From the NCBI GenBank assembly GCA_028293365.1, contig JAQGOX010000385.1, positions 1-13,383 on the forward strand: a stretch of 13,383 nucleotides of DNA, read 5' to 3'. The stretch comes from Verrucomicrobiales bacterium. Its GTDB lineage: Bacteria; Verrucomicrobiota; Verrucomicrobiia; Limisphaerales; SXQI01. The position numbers were made by a program, and so were the translations under genes. Below, in pieces: positions 1-8,600 of the stretch; position 1 is the stretch's first letter, and each line of letters starts with the position of its first letter. Under the pieces are notes generated by a model. The model had not been told where the DNA came from, searched no databases, and saw only the letters and a list, made by a program, of their open reading frames with translations.

Positions 1-1117
1 CTTCCTCCTCCTGTCCCAGGCGAAGCAAATCCTGTGCGAGTTGAAGTTGCGCAGGAAGGTAATCGTGATCCCACGCGAGAGCCTGCCGTTGATGCAACTC
101 TCCTTCCTTGAATCGATATTTCTGCGATAGCTTCTTGCCGATGAGGTAATCGACCCTGGGATTTTTTTGCCACGGTTCGAGGGCTTTTTCCCGTGTTGCT
201 TTTTCCGTGGCAGAATCCGCTTCGAGATGTGCCAACACCGCCCGGAAAGCACCTACGTCCGGATTTAAAGGATTGATCTTTTCAATCCTGTTTAAGTATT
301 CCTGCGCCTTGGAATACTCTTCGCTGTCGATAAGATTATCCGTGATAAATAAAAGCGCCGGGGCATAATTGGGGTTTTCATCCAGGGCCGCTGAAATTGC
401 TTCTGTGGCGGTCTCGCGATCTGATTCTTCATAGGCGCGTGCCCGGCCGAATTGGAATTCGGGATCATCCGGGAATAATTTGAGACCTTCGTCGAAATTC
501 TTTGCGGCAAGTTCGAAGTCTCCTTTGTCCAATCCCAGGTTTCCGATGGCGAGGTAAACTTCACGTGTTTTTGGCGCCACCTTTTTTGCTGGTTCGAGGT
601 AATTGTCCAGCACGAGGCGCGGGTCGGCGCCAAGCAAAATCGCAGCGCGTCCCAAAGTGATGACGTTCAGCGGATCCCGGTAGGATGGGCCACGCCGATA
701 CCGGTTCTGGCTGCTATCGCTCAGCTCATTGATTTCATCCAGGAAATTGTTTGCCTCTTTCTCTAGCCCGGTCCGCACGAAGGCGTAGTATCCTTCCAGG
801 CGAAGTCGAATGCTCCGATAGTTGGATTTGATTGCCGTTCGAATGGTTTCCTGCGCATCAGCATATCTGCCGATTTCGCCCTGAGCCCGGCTCAAAAGGA
901 TCGGCCACTCTTCATCGCGATCACTGTCGTAGTTCGAGAGTGCCTTTTTGGCCATCTTAATACACTCTTCGTATTTCCCTTTTCGGAAGAGCTTTTGGCC
1001 ATCCTCGATATCCCCAAAAACAGACATCTGGAGTAGAAGTGCGCAAGCCAGGACCGTGAAAGAAAAAAAGCGCGAAGTCGCAGTTCTGTGAAGTTCTATT
1101 GAAGAGCTTTGGGGCAT
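1..1117 (-). CDS. Exported tetratricopeptide-repeat protein, partial (C-terminus outside window)
   Basis: An open frame of 372 codons reads from ATG at 1117 to the left edge without a stop. The start is preceded by AGGGAG about 7 bases upstream. The N-terminus has a basic/polar stretch, then a hydrophobic segment at residues 17-34 (FFSFTVLACALLLQ), so a signal peptide or membrane anchor is likely. The rest is alpha-helical with TPR-like helix pairs: residues about 37-62 (KLFRKGKYEECIKMAKKAL), 69-100, 185-217 (GDFELAAKNFDEGLKLFPDD), 218-250 and 254-284. TPR domains bind protein partners. Some exported bacterial TPR proteins continue into a peptidase-like C-terminal domain, but that part is not visible here. 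It is divergent from the isomerase gene at 1349. The TPR assignment is firm; the cellular role is unknown. Confidence 0.85.
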   Translation of the reverse strand, partial: MPQSSSIELHRTATSRFFSFTVLACALLLQMSVFGDIEDGQKLFRKGKYEECIKMAKKALSNYDSDRDEEWPILLSRAQGEIGRYADAQETIRTAIKSNYRSIRLRLEGYYAFVRTGLEKEANNFLDEINELSDSSQNRYRRGPSYRDPLNVITLGRAAILLGADPRLVLDNYLEPAKKVAPKTREVYLAIGNLGLDKGDFELAAKNFDEGLKLFPDDPEFQFGRARAYEESDRETATEAISAALDENPNYAPALLFITDNLIDSEEYSKAQEYLNRIEKINPLNPDVGAFRAVLAHLEADSATEKATREKALEPWQKNPRVDYLIGKKLSQKYRFKEGELHQRQALAWDHDYLPAQLQLAQDLLRLGQEEE

Positions 1118-1294
1118 GACGAATCTCCCTGCAACTAACCACGCCAAAGCGATTTGCGCAAAGCCGGATTTTTCCAATCAAAACGCTCTTGCGTGATTTG
1201 TCGCTGGAGGTTCCGCAGACATGGGTTAGTCGCCGCGCACTTGGCGTGGATAATGTTGGCAATCTCTAATGCAGCCCGGCTCGTTTGGTTTAAA

Positions 1295-1323
1295 TTGACG
1301 AACCTGTTCCCTTCGGTTCAAAT
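1295..1323 (+). promoter_or_regulatory. Candidate sigma-70-type promoter of the isomerase gene
   Basis: TTGACG (1295-1300, 5 of 6 matches to the -35 consensus) is followed by exactly 17 bases and then TCAAAT (1318-1323, 4 of 6 matches to -10). A start of transcription near 1330 would leave a short leader carrying the AAAGGAA ribosome site (1334-1340) before the ATG at 1349. Spacing and position fit well. The -10 match is modest, and the consensus in this phylum may differ. Confidence 0.4.
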
Positions 1324-1348
1324 ATCATCATCCAAAGGAATTACGCTT

Positions 1349-2290
1349 ATGAAGACTTCACTTTCTCGCCGGTCCGCCCTTCGAAAAATTGCCGGTAGCG
1401 CCGCTGTGCTTGGAGCGGTCTCCAAATTCGGTTCCTCGGGAGCTCTCACTGCGGCTGAAACGGAAAGGTCGGGGCACCTTGTGGATATCAAAGTCGAGCA
1501 TGCCGATCCCAGGAAAGCGATGCGAAGTGGAAACATCAATCACTCGGTCTGCCGCTGGTGCTACAATAAAATCTCCCTGGACGAACTTTGTCGCGCTGGC
1601 AAAGAGATGGGGCTGCAATCCGTCGAACTTCAGGGACCGAACGATTGGCCTGTCATCCAGAAGCATGGCCTTACAATCGCGATGGTAAGCCTTCCCGATG
1701 TCAACATTCCGGTCGGATTCAACCGCCTTGAAAATCACGACAAACTGGTTGCCAGTTTTGAGTCGGGCATTCCGAAGGCTGCCAATGCCGGACTCCATAA
1801 CATCATTTGTTTTTCCGGCAATCGCGCCGGTTTGGATGATCAAAAGGGAATCGAGAATTGCGCGATCGGTCTTAAACGCCTTATGCCGCTGGCCGAGAAA
1901 CATAAGATCAACATCGTGATGGAATTGCTCAATAGCAAAGTTGACCACCACGATTATCAGTGCGATCACACCGCCTGGGGGGTGGAGCTTTGCAAAGCAG
2001 TCGGTTCAGAACGCTTCAAACTGCTCTACGATATTTACCACATGCAAATCATGGAAGGTGATGTGATCAGGACCATCAAAAAGAATCACCAATATATCGC
2101 CCATTACCATACCGGTGGCGTCCCGGGCCGCAATGAAATCGATGAGAGTCAGGAACTTCATTATCCAGCAATCATGAAAGCTATCATGGAGACCGGATAT
2201 AAAGGCCACGTGGCTCAGGAATTCATTCCCAAACGCCCGGATGCCCTTGCTTCGCTCAAGCAAGGTGTCGATATTTGCGATGTGATTTAG
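1349..2290 (+). CDS. Tat-exported hydroxypyruvate isomerase-like TIM-barrel protein
   Basis: The product is 313 aa from ATG 1349, which has AAAGGAA 8 bases upstream. An earlier in-frame TTG exists at 1154, but it would put non-signal sequence before a clear Tat signal: SRRSALRK at residues 6-13, then the hydrophobic stretch IAGSAAVLGAV. The mature part matches the xylose isomerase-like / hydroxypyruvate isomerase (Hyi) family. Visible motifs are VELQG (E93), IVMELLN (E192), LLYDIYHMQIMEGD (D228, H231), HYHTGGVPGRNE (H254, R261, E263) and VAQEFIP (E291). In this family two glutamates, an aspartate and a histidine bind the divalent metal, and all have counterparts here. Known members interconvert hydroxypyruvate and tartronate semialdehyde or epimerise sugars. 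The substrate here is unknown, and export suggests a periplasmic role. It is a single gene, convergent with the ice-binding gene. Confidence 0.88.
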   Translation: MKTSLSRRSALRKIAGSAAVLGAVSKFGSSGALTAAETERSGHLVDIKVEHADPRKAMRSGNINHSVCRWCYNKISLDELCRAGKEMGLQSVELQGPNDWPVIQKHGLTIAMVSLPDVNIPVGFNRLENHDKLVASFESGIPKAANAGLHNIICFSGNRAGLDDQKGIENCAIGLKRLMPLAEKHKINIVMELLNSKVDHHDYQCDHTAWGVELCKAVGSERFKLLYDIYHMQIMEGDVIRTIKKNHQYIAHYHTGGVPGRNEIDESQELHYPAIMKAIMETGYKGHVAQEFIPKRPDALASLKQGVDICDVI

Positions 2291-2311
2291 TTTCTGACAG
2301 AGGAGAGATGT

Positions 2312-2333
2312 GACTACCGCACCAGCGGTAGTC
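2312..2333. terminator. Perfect hairpin between convergent genes, possible bidirectional terminator
   Basis: GACTACCGC (2312-2320) and GCGGTAGTC (2325-2333) form a perfect 9-bp stem around a 4-base ACCA loop, 21 bases after the isomerase stop and 32 bases from the stop of the convergent ice-binding gene. The position suits termination from both sides, but neither side has a clear U-run, so it may instead be an RNA-stabilising hairpin or a dispersed palindromic repeat. A related sequence occurs at 10836-10859. Confidence 0.5.
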
Positions 2334-2365
2334 GTTGAGTGAAGACCGTCGCAGATCTGTCTGAT

Positions 2366-3352
2366 TTACGGATAGAACGCTCGATAAAATCGTTTAGGTT
2401 CAGTCACTGCGGTGATATCTGTATAATTATCAGGTGTGCCGGTCGCAGTTCGATTCGCAAGCAGAGTCCAATCGGTTAGATTCGCGGACGTTTGCAAAGT
2501 GAACGCGCGACCGGGAGTGTTTGTAATGACCAGTGTCACGAATCCATCGATGGCTCGGTTGATCGGTCCAAACGTTAAAGGCGCCGAGAGGAGAACGGGC
2601 ACGGAAATCGGGTTCGAATCCAGCGTAACGGCGGCACTTTGAGCCAACGCTCTGCCATCAAGGAGTGCTCCCGTTTGAATTGAGATGGATTGGGCCGCCA
2701 TGATTGTTCCCTTGAAGGCTGATCGGGGTGAGAGCGTAGCGGAAGTGCCCACTTGCCAAAAGATGTTTCCGGCCTGTGCTCCACCCGAAAGTGTAACCTT
2801 TCGATCGGTTGATATATTCACGGTTGTAGCTGCCTGAAAGATCCAAACAGCATTCGGATCCCCACCTGCATCGAGAGTCAAATCCGACGACGTGATATCA
2901 TAGGAACCGGGTGCCGATTTGTAGAGACCGGGCGCGAGCGTACGTCCACCCAATTCTCCTGCGGCTCCGCCCAGGCTTGCCACATCCACGCCTCCGGGAC
3001 GTCCAGCCGGGCTCGCGTCAATAAATGCAGTGCCGAGGTCACCTTTGGCCTGAGTGAGCATGGCGGCGGTCGCGCCACCGTCGTCTGCTGCGTATATCGA
3101 ACCAGTAACTTCCGCGGCCGTGAGCCCCGTGATATTTGATCTGGCGGCTGGGCTTAATCCCACATCTCCTTTGACGGAGGAAGTTGGAACGCTAGTGATG
3201 CCCGATCCGGCCAATATCCCGAATCGGGCGGCTGAACCCAGGTTTACCGGCGCTTGTCCGGCGAAAGTATCCGGAACCAATGCTGGAGTGATAACAAGTA
3301 ATAGTCCGGCCACGGCCGATTTAATTGAGTAGTTTTTTGATCGTTTTGTCAT
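2366..3352 (-). CDS. Secreted ice-binding-like protein (DUF3494 family) with C-terminal module
   Basis: The product is 328 aa. Residues 1-32 form a signal peptide (basic start, then AVAGLLLVITPALV, ending DTFA-G). Residues about 37-248 match the DUF3494 ice-binding fold: LGSAARFGILAGSGITS (38-54), GDVGLSP (62-68), LGGRTLAPGLYKS (134-146), LTLDAGGDPNAVWIFQ (158-173), NIFWQVGTSATL (196-207), FKGTIMAAQSISI (213-225) and GRALAQSAAVTLDSN (233-247). Characterised members are beta-solenoids; several bind ice, while others may be adhesins or surface proteins. Residues about 260-328 are a separate module ending LQTSANLTDWTLL ... RFYRAFYP, a tail I recall from exported verrucomicrobial proteins. It lies 65 bases downstream of the FecR-domain gene on the same strand, so the two are probably co-transcribed. 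The ribosome site is weak (AAAGAGA). Family assignment is strong; ice binding itself is inferred. Confidence 0.9.
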   Translation of the reverse strand: MTKRSKNYSIKSAVAGLLLVITPALVPDTFAGQAPVNLGSAARFGILAGSGITSVPTSSVKGDVGLSPAARSNITGLTAAEVTGSIYAADDGGATAAMLTQAKGDLGTAFIDASPAGRPGGVDVASLGGAAGELGGRTLAPGLYKSAPGSYDITSSDLTLDAGGDPNAVWIFQAATTVNISTDRKVTLSGGAQAGNIFWQVGTSATLSPRSAFKGTIMAAQSISIQTGALLDGRALAQSAAVTLDSNPISVPVLLSAPLTFGPINRAIDGFVTLVITNTPGRAFTLQTSANLTDWTLLANRTATGTPDNYTDITAVTEPKRFYRAFYP

Positions 3353-3417
3353 AAAGTTTGATCTCTTTTTTGGTGGAACAGGAGGGTAAGGTCTGTGCTC
3401 GGGTTGATCCGATCCGT

Positions 3418-4146
3418 TTATTCGCGTGTGCCCTGGGAATGGTCATTATCCGGAGTCAATTGTTCGGCGAGGGAATCCAATTCATCAAAGTCGATGAGGG
3501 ACTCAACGGTTTCGGAAGGCGCCACTGCGAAGGACTTGCCTTCTTTGGAGTTGAATTTTTGGCCGGGGCTAATGACCGTGACTCCCGTCTCTCCAATCAC
3601 TTTCAGCGGAATGACGGAATCTTTATCGGTCACGTGTGTTCCGTCCGCAGTAATGATGTAGCGGCCCTTGCCTCCGGCTCCTTCGACAACCGAACGGCCT
3701 GCTGCATTCCTGATCTCGAACGTGCTTCCAGGCACTAGAGAACGAACCACCGTGAAGATTCTCCCGGTGTGGAGGTCGAGGAGCGTTTGCATCACCGGCA
3801 TGCCATCTTTAATATGACGATCCAATTTTTCGAGTTTCACTTCCGTTTCTGGCTGGAGGCGGACGGTAGTTCCGATTCGCCTGAAAAAGAGATCGGTTCG
3901 GGCTCCGCTGCCGGTCCTGACAACGGAACCCTGGTGGAAGACATGGCCGGTTTTTAATGGTGCGAATGTTGTGCCGTCATCGGAATATTCGCACTTTCCG
4001 CGAACGGAAAGAACCACAGCCTGTGGCAGGTTCGATGTTTGATTTATTTTGATTTTGACATCCTTGACCTCCTCCGCTTGAGCTTGAGCGGCTCTCGGAC
4101 AGAGACTTAAAAGCGCAATGAAAATGGCTGCGAGTAAATTTTTCAT
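3418..4146 (-). CDS. Secreted FecR-domain protein
   Basis: The product is 242 aa, with ATG at 4146 preceded by GGGGAA at a normal distance. Residues 1-22 are a signal peptide (MKNLLAAIFIALLSL ... AAQA). The mature part resembles the FecR periplasmic domain: VLSVRGKCEYSDDG (46-59), LKTGHVFHQGSVVRTG (64-79), TDLFFRRIGTTVRLQPET (84-101), TLLDLHTGRIFTVV (121-134) and FEIRNAAGRSVVEGAGGKG (143-161). Classical FecR relays a signal from a TonB receptor to an ECF sigma factor through a cytoplasmic tail and membrane helix. Here there is neither tail nor internal membrane segment, and no sigma factor nearby, so classical signalling is unlikely. The C-terminus (residues 205-242) is acidic. It is the upstream gene of a likely two-gene unit with the ice-binding-like protein, so an envelope or extracellular role is plausible. 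Confidence 0.82.
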   Translation of the reverse strand: MKNLLAAIFIALLSLCPRAAQAQAEEVKDVKIKINQTSNLPQAVVLSVRGKCEYSDDGTTFAPLKTGHVFHQGSVVRTGSGARTDLFFRRIGTTVRLQPETEVKLEKLDRHIKDGMPVMQTLLDLHTGRIFTVVRSLVPGSTFEIRNAAGRSVVEGAGGKGRYIITADGTHVTDKDSVIPLKVIGETGVTVISPGQKFNSKEGKSFAVAPSETVESLIDFDELDSLAEQLTPDNDHSQGTRE

Positions 4147-4451
4147 AATGATTCCCCAATGACGACCGACCCAAATTTGCTTGAACGGCTTCTTGAATTT
4201 AAAAAAGCCCCTGATCGCCGTACTTGCTGATTTCAGCGGGAAGCTCTTGGGCTTGGCTCGCGATGAGAACGTTCATTCGTTCCTGCCGCGAAAGGCGGTT
4301 TCAAGAGTTTTAGGATATCATTTCAAGGAGGAAAAGATATGGGCGCATCTACCCTAAGTTAACTGGGGCAATAATCTGCTACTGACGGCTAACCCTGATG
4401 CGAGGCTAGAGCCGCGTCGAATTCGATAGACGGTGAAAGCCAGCCCAAAAC
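4147..4451. other. Intergenic region between ruvB and fecR with several potential RNA hairpins
   Basis: These 305 bases hold no convincing gene. Read on the minus strand, in the order transcription would meet them, they offer a hairpin around the ruvB stop, CCGC/GCGG (4286-4298), GAACG/CGTTC (4267-4282), and an outer AAGCCC/GGGCTT pairing (4205-4254) that encloses GCTGA/TCAGC (4226-4237) and is followed by six U. On the plus strand a strong Shine-Dalgarno (AAGGAGG) precedes a seven-codon frame at 4339-4362. A possible minus-strand promoter for fecR is TTAACT, 17 bases, TATCTT just upstream of the hairpins. I recognise no known riboswitch or ncRNA family. Confidence 0.4.
4201..4254 (-). terminator. 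Candidate intrinsic terminator or attenuator upstream of fecR
   Basis: In minus-strand RNA, AAGCCC (4254-4249) can pair with GGGCTT (4210-4205), immediately followed by a run of U (4206-4201). The enclosed sequence contains the near-palindrome GCTGAAATCAGC. The stem is only 6-7 bp with a long branched loop, so an ordinary terminator is only moderately supported. It lies 55 bases before the fecR start, so it could terminate read-through from ruvB or act as an attenuator in the fecR leader. Confidence 0.35.
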
Positions 4452-4485
4452 TCAGAATAACCCGGGCTGTTTGCCGGCTGGCTTT
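4436..4485 (-). terminator. Hairpin spanning the ruvB stop codon, likely terminator
   Basis: AAAGCCAGCC (4436-4445) and GGCTGGCTTT (4476-4485) are perfect 10-base complements. The ruvB stop (TGA, 4454-4452) sits in the 30-base loop, so one arm is coding and the other is just downstream. A competing inner pairing CAGCCC/GGGCTG (4441-4446 with 4464-4469) is also possible. Only a short UUU follows the stem on the minus strand. It probably terminates or stabilises the 3' end of the ruvB transcript. Confidence 0.45.
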
Positions 4486-5471
4486 AGGAGCCCGAGCTTT
4501 TTATAACCTAATTCTGTGACGACTCGTCCCTGGGAAGTCCGGTTTAAGTATCCTTCCATGATCAGGTAGGGCTCGTAAACTTCTTCGATCGTATCGGGCT
4601 CTTCTCCCACAGCAACAGCGAGGGAACTGACTCCGACGGGACCGCCATTAAACTTGAACATGATGGCTTCGAGAATGCGTTTGTCCATTTCGTCGAGGCC
4701 GTTCTGGTCAATTTCAAGAAGTTCGAGCGATCGGTCCGCCAATTCTGCAGTAATCCGGCCATCGCCACGAACTTGAGCATAATCGCGGACGCGTTTCAGC
4801 AGGTTATTGGCAATACGCGGAGTGCCCCGGCTACGGCGGGCGATTTCCATGGCGCCGCGCTCTTCGATTTCGATATTCAGCAAACGACCAGAACGAATGA
4901 TGATCTGTTGCAACTGGTCAGCATGGTAGTAGTCCACGCGCTCGCGAATCGGAAAGCGGGTCAGCAAAGGAGCACTTAAAAGCCCGCTGCGGGTGGTTGC
5001 GCCAATCAGCGTAAAGCGAGGCAGATTCAAGCGAATGCTTCGAGCGTTCGGACCCTGGTCGATAATGATATCGAGTTTGAAATCTTCCATTGCCGGATAG
5101 AGGTACTCTTCGATCGTTTTTTGCAGGCGGTGGATTTCATCAATGAAGAGGACGTCGCCTTCTTCGAGATTGGTGAGAAGGCCGGCGAGATCGCCGGCTT
5201 TTTCAATGGTTGGGCCGCTCGTACTCTTCAAGTTCGCACCCATCGCCTTGGCGATGATGTTGGCGATGGTCGTTTTCCCGAGTCCGGGAGGACCGCTTAA
5301 AAGAACGTGATCGATCGGCTCGCCCCGCTGCTTCGCTGCTTGAACCGCGATTTCAATGCGTTCCTTCACTTTTGCCTGTCCCGTGAATTCAGAAAACAGC
5401 GAAGGCCGAAGCGTCATTTCGAGCGCTACGTCTGGCTTTGTCAAAATATTGGTAACTTCGCGGTCAGGCAT
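4452..5471 (-). CDS. ruvB: Holliday junction branch migration DNA helicase RuvB
   Basis: RuvB is the AAA+ motor that, as hexameric rings flanking RuvA, drives branch migration of Holliday junctions in recombinational repair. I chose ATG 5471 (339 aa). An in-frame TTG at 5486, directly after a TAG, would add five residues; neither start has a clear ribosome site. Counting from the ATG, the N-terminal AAA+ domain shows LRPSLFSEFTGQ, Walker A GPPGLGKTT (60-68), Walker B VLFIDEIHR (D111, E112), sensor 1 IGATTRSG (about 156-163), LLTRFPIRE with the conserved arginine, and sensor 2 GTPRIANNLLKRVRD. The C-terminal winged helix follows (GGPVGVSSLAVAVGEEPDTI ... EPYLI). The length is normal for the family and all motifs are intact. 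ruvA and ruvC are not adjacent. It is divergent from the giant gene. Confidence 0.97.
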   Translation of the reverse strand: MPDREVTNILTKPDVALEMTLRPSLFSEFTGQAKVKERIEIAVQAAKQRGEPIDHVLLSGPPGLGKTTIANIIAKAMGANLKSTSGPTIEKAGDLAGLLTNLEEGDVLFIDEIHRLQKTIEEYLYPAMEDFKLDIIIDQGPNARSIRLNLPRFTLIGATTRSGLLSAPLLTRFPIRERVDYYHADQLQQIIIRSGRLLNIEIEERGAMEIARRSRGTPRIANNLLKRVRDYAQVRGDGRITAELADRSLELLEIDQNGLDEMDKRILEAIMFKFNGGPVGVSSLAVAVGEEPDTIEEVYEPYLIMEGYLNRTSQGRVVTELGYKKLGLLKPAGKQPGLF

Positions 5472-5678
5472 TTGCAATGTGCCCAACTATTAGAGGCTTG
5501 AGGGACCCACTTTGGCAATGGGGAAGTCAAAACTTTGAAAAGCCCGTATCCAGGCGGATGGGGTGATCTTGAGAAGGCAACCCCCCCGGAATCCCAATTT
5601 ACTGAATAGCCCGATGAAGTATTCAGCTTGGGTGCTCGTTGTGAAAAATTGGATCAGTCGGACGATACAGTCGGGGAT

Positions 5679-8600
5679 ATGCTGAAAAGATTACTTCTTC
5701 TTTCATTAGGATGTTTTTTGTTGTGTTTGCTATTTTGGGAATTTTTCGCTGGCTCGAAAAATAGTCGGCCTGCGCCTGAGCAGCATCTCACCGACGGTTC
5801 AGGCAGCATCACTCTTTACAAGCCAAAGATTTCCAGCAAATCGAGTCGTGTTTCTGCCCAGCCCGCGTGGGCAATTCCTTATAGCAAAGAGTTTTGGAAT
5901 CAATCAGGTTCGATGGTTTTCACTTCGAGGTTGGCAGGCGTTGCGAGGAAAACAGGGGACATTGATCTAAACAGTGTGGTTGATCGGGTTGAGCATGCCT
6001 TCGAAATAGGAACTGATGGCCCGACGGTAAAGGGTAAAACGTATGAGGCCTCCCTTGATTCGCAAGGCGTTAAGTTCAGTGCCGCTTCCCCCACGAATGA
6101 ACGGAATTCAGCTCCTCCGATTTCGATCGCGATATCAAGCGTGACAATCGGAACGGCTCGATTGGAAATTCGAAAAGAAAGGGACTGGTCGGTAATGGGG
6201 AACACTGCTCAAGCTCTGCTCTCGCCAGACATGCGGTTCGTGGAACATGTCCAGGCGCGCGGTTCGGGATTGCAGCTTGCCTGGATTGTTAGCCGACCTC
6301 TGGAAACCCAGGGAGATTTAAAAATGGATCTGAACATCGAAGGATTAACTGGGGCGGGCGCCAGTCCGGACGGTTTGCATTTCGCTGATTCGAGCGGAAT
6401 ACCGCGGATGCGCGTAGGTAGAGTAAGCATAGTCGATTCCCGCGGGAACGCTTGGCCGGCAAGCACTGAACTTTCTTCTTTAGGAGTCACGATTTCTGTC
6501 GCGGCCCAAATCCTTGCAGAAGCCACCTATCCATTAGCGATCGATCCAGAGATTTCAGCGGAATTCGGAATTGATCAAACCAATTTCAAAGGGACCAGCG
6601 GGGAAATGCCCGCAATTGCGAACAATGGCAACGAGTATTTGGTGGTATGGAGTGCATTCGATAGCGATGGTGGGAGCACGATTCGCGGGACACGTATGAC
6701 CCCAGACGGAATTATTCTCGATGCGGAGGGCCTGCTCATAGCGAAGAGTTTTGGTTCGAGTTTAAACTATATGCCCGCCGTGGCGGCCTCCGGGGACGAC
6801 TTCATGACCGTCTGGTATCAATCCAAATCCGGTGGAATCGCGTCGATCATGGGCAATAGAGTGAATTCGCAAGGAGGTGTTTTCACTTCCGCTGCAAAAA
6901 AGATAAGCAACGTCTCCCGAATTCCATTCGGTTTAGAATTGACCTCAAATGGCGCGGGATACTATCTGGTCTGGACGGACAATAATACAATGGGTGCATC
7001 CATAGATGTGGAGGGAAACCCAGGCACAGCCATCAATTTTCATAGCGAATCATTCGCGCCTCCGGCAATTGCGCCGAGCGGTTCCAACTATGTCGTAATT
7101 TATCCAGACCACACATTGCTTCGCTTTATGTGCATATCCGGGTCAGGACAGGTGCTCAGCGGGTCTCCGTTTAATACTAATCAATATATCTACAACGGGA
7201 GAGTTGGAATTGCTTCGATCGACATGGAAAATTTCGTGACTTGGATTTCAAAGAGCAATGTTTACGGAGCGTTGATTGCGGCAGACGGAAGCTTTATCAA
7301 AGCGCCATTCATTATCGCCGATAGTTCCGCAGCACACCGGGACGTTGTTGCGGCAACGGATGGAAGTTCTTACGCGGTATTGTTCGGAAACGGTCCCGGG
7401 ACGGTCTATGCCGCCCGAGTTCGGCGTGATGGAACGGTGGTTGATTTGAATGGTTTCCTCGTGGCCAGCAGGACGAGTGGTTACCGCGATTTTCAGATCG
7501 CGGCAATGAAGGGCTCCTATTTGAGCGTTTGGGATACCAGCGACTACAATTTGCGTGCACGAACCTTCACAGCCGAAAGCCTTTCATCGCTCAATGGTGA
7601 CTTCCTGGTCTCAATTGCGAAACCTGCGGGGGCGCAGCCTGTTGTTGCGGCAGGTCCGAATGAATTTCTGGTGGTCTGGAATACCCTGGCCGCTAGTGGA
7701 AGTTGGGACATCGTTGGCAGTCGTCTGAGCACTTCAGGAGAGATACTGGACCCCACACGGCTGCAAATTGCCACCACCAGCGCCGATGAAATTTCCCCTG
7801 CGGTCGCCAGTAATGGCAGTGACTTCATGGTTGGCTGGGTGCAACTCACGGATAAACAATTGCATTTCGGGCGAGTGAACGCGGGGGGGCAAGTTTTCGA
7901 TCCTGGTGGTGTGCAGGGAACAACCGCGCCCATGAGATCGACAGCCGCTTCCACATTATCGATTGCCTCGCTTCAAGGCGATTATGTCGCCGTTTGGGAG
8001 GATTCGTATGGCAATCAATCGAATCAGTATTCCGCGCCAATGGCATGGAGTTTGCCGATCACTGCTGGCGGAGTCGCCGGAGCGCCACGACCGCTTGCGG
8101 ATGCGAATTTTAGTTCGAGCCATCCCACCATCGTTGCGGGAAATTCCAGCTATCTCGCCGTTTGGCAGGACTGGAGAAATGCCGGAAATTTAGGGCCGAG
8201 CGGATACTTAATGGGTTCTGATCTTTACGGAGCCCGTCTGAATCTCGGCGGCGAAAAGATGGATGCCTCGAACATCCTCATTTCATCGGAAGAAGGGAAT
8301 CAGTCGAAACCATCGGCAGCTTTTAACGGGCAGAATTTCTTGATCGCGTGGGAAGATGAACGAAGCGCGGATCGCTGGCCGGATATTTACGGTGCAATCC
8401 TACCTGAAGGCAACGCGGGTCGGGAAGAGACGCGGCCTCTTGTCATAAGAGACGGATTTCGTCCGCAAACGGCCCCGGTGCTTTCGAGCAACGGCGATGG
8501 ATTTCTTCTCAACTGGATCGACGGCTGGGGTAATGACCCGGCGAACCTCGCTGCAGGGATGCTCCTCAATGGTAGCGGCCTGAGTGCGTCGGAGGTTTTC

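Noticed and set aside
1358..1969. 203-codon open frame on the minus strand opposite the isomerase gene
   Set aside because: It lies wholly antisense to a gene with clear family motifs, shows no recognisable domain, and results from codon bias on the other strand.
3358..3738. 126-codon plus-strand frame overlapping fecR
   Set aside because: It is antisense to the FecR-domain gene and has no ribosome site or recognisable domain.
3418..4146. Iron-dicitrate signalling system (FecIR-type)
   Set aside because: The protein has a signal peptide and only the periplasmic domain, with no ECF sigma factor or TonB receptor in the window.
5628..5678. TTG start giving the giant protein 17 extra N-terminal residues
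   Set aside because: The added stretch is charged and would bury the signal peptide; ATG 5679 begins directly with MLKRLLLLSLG.
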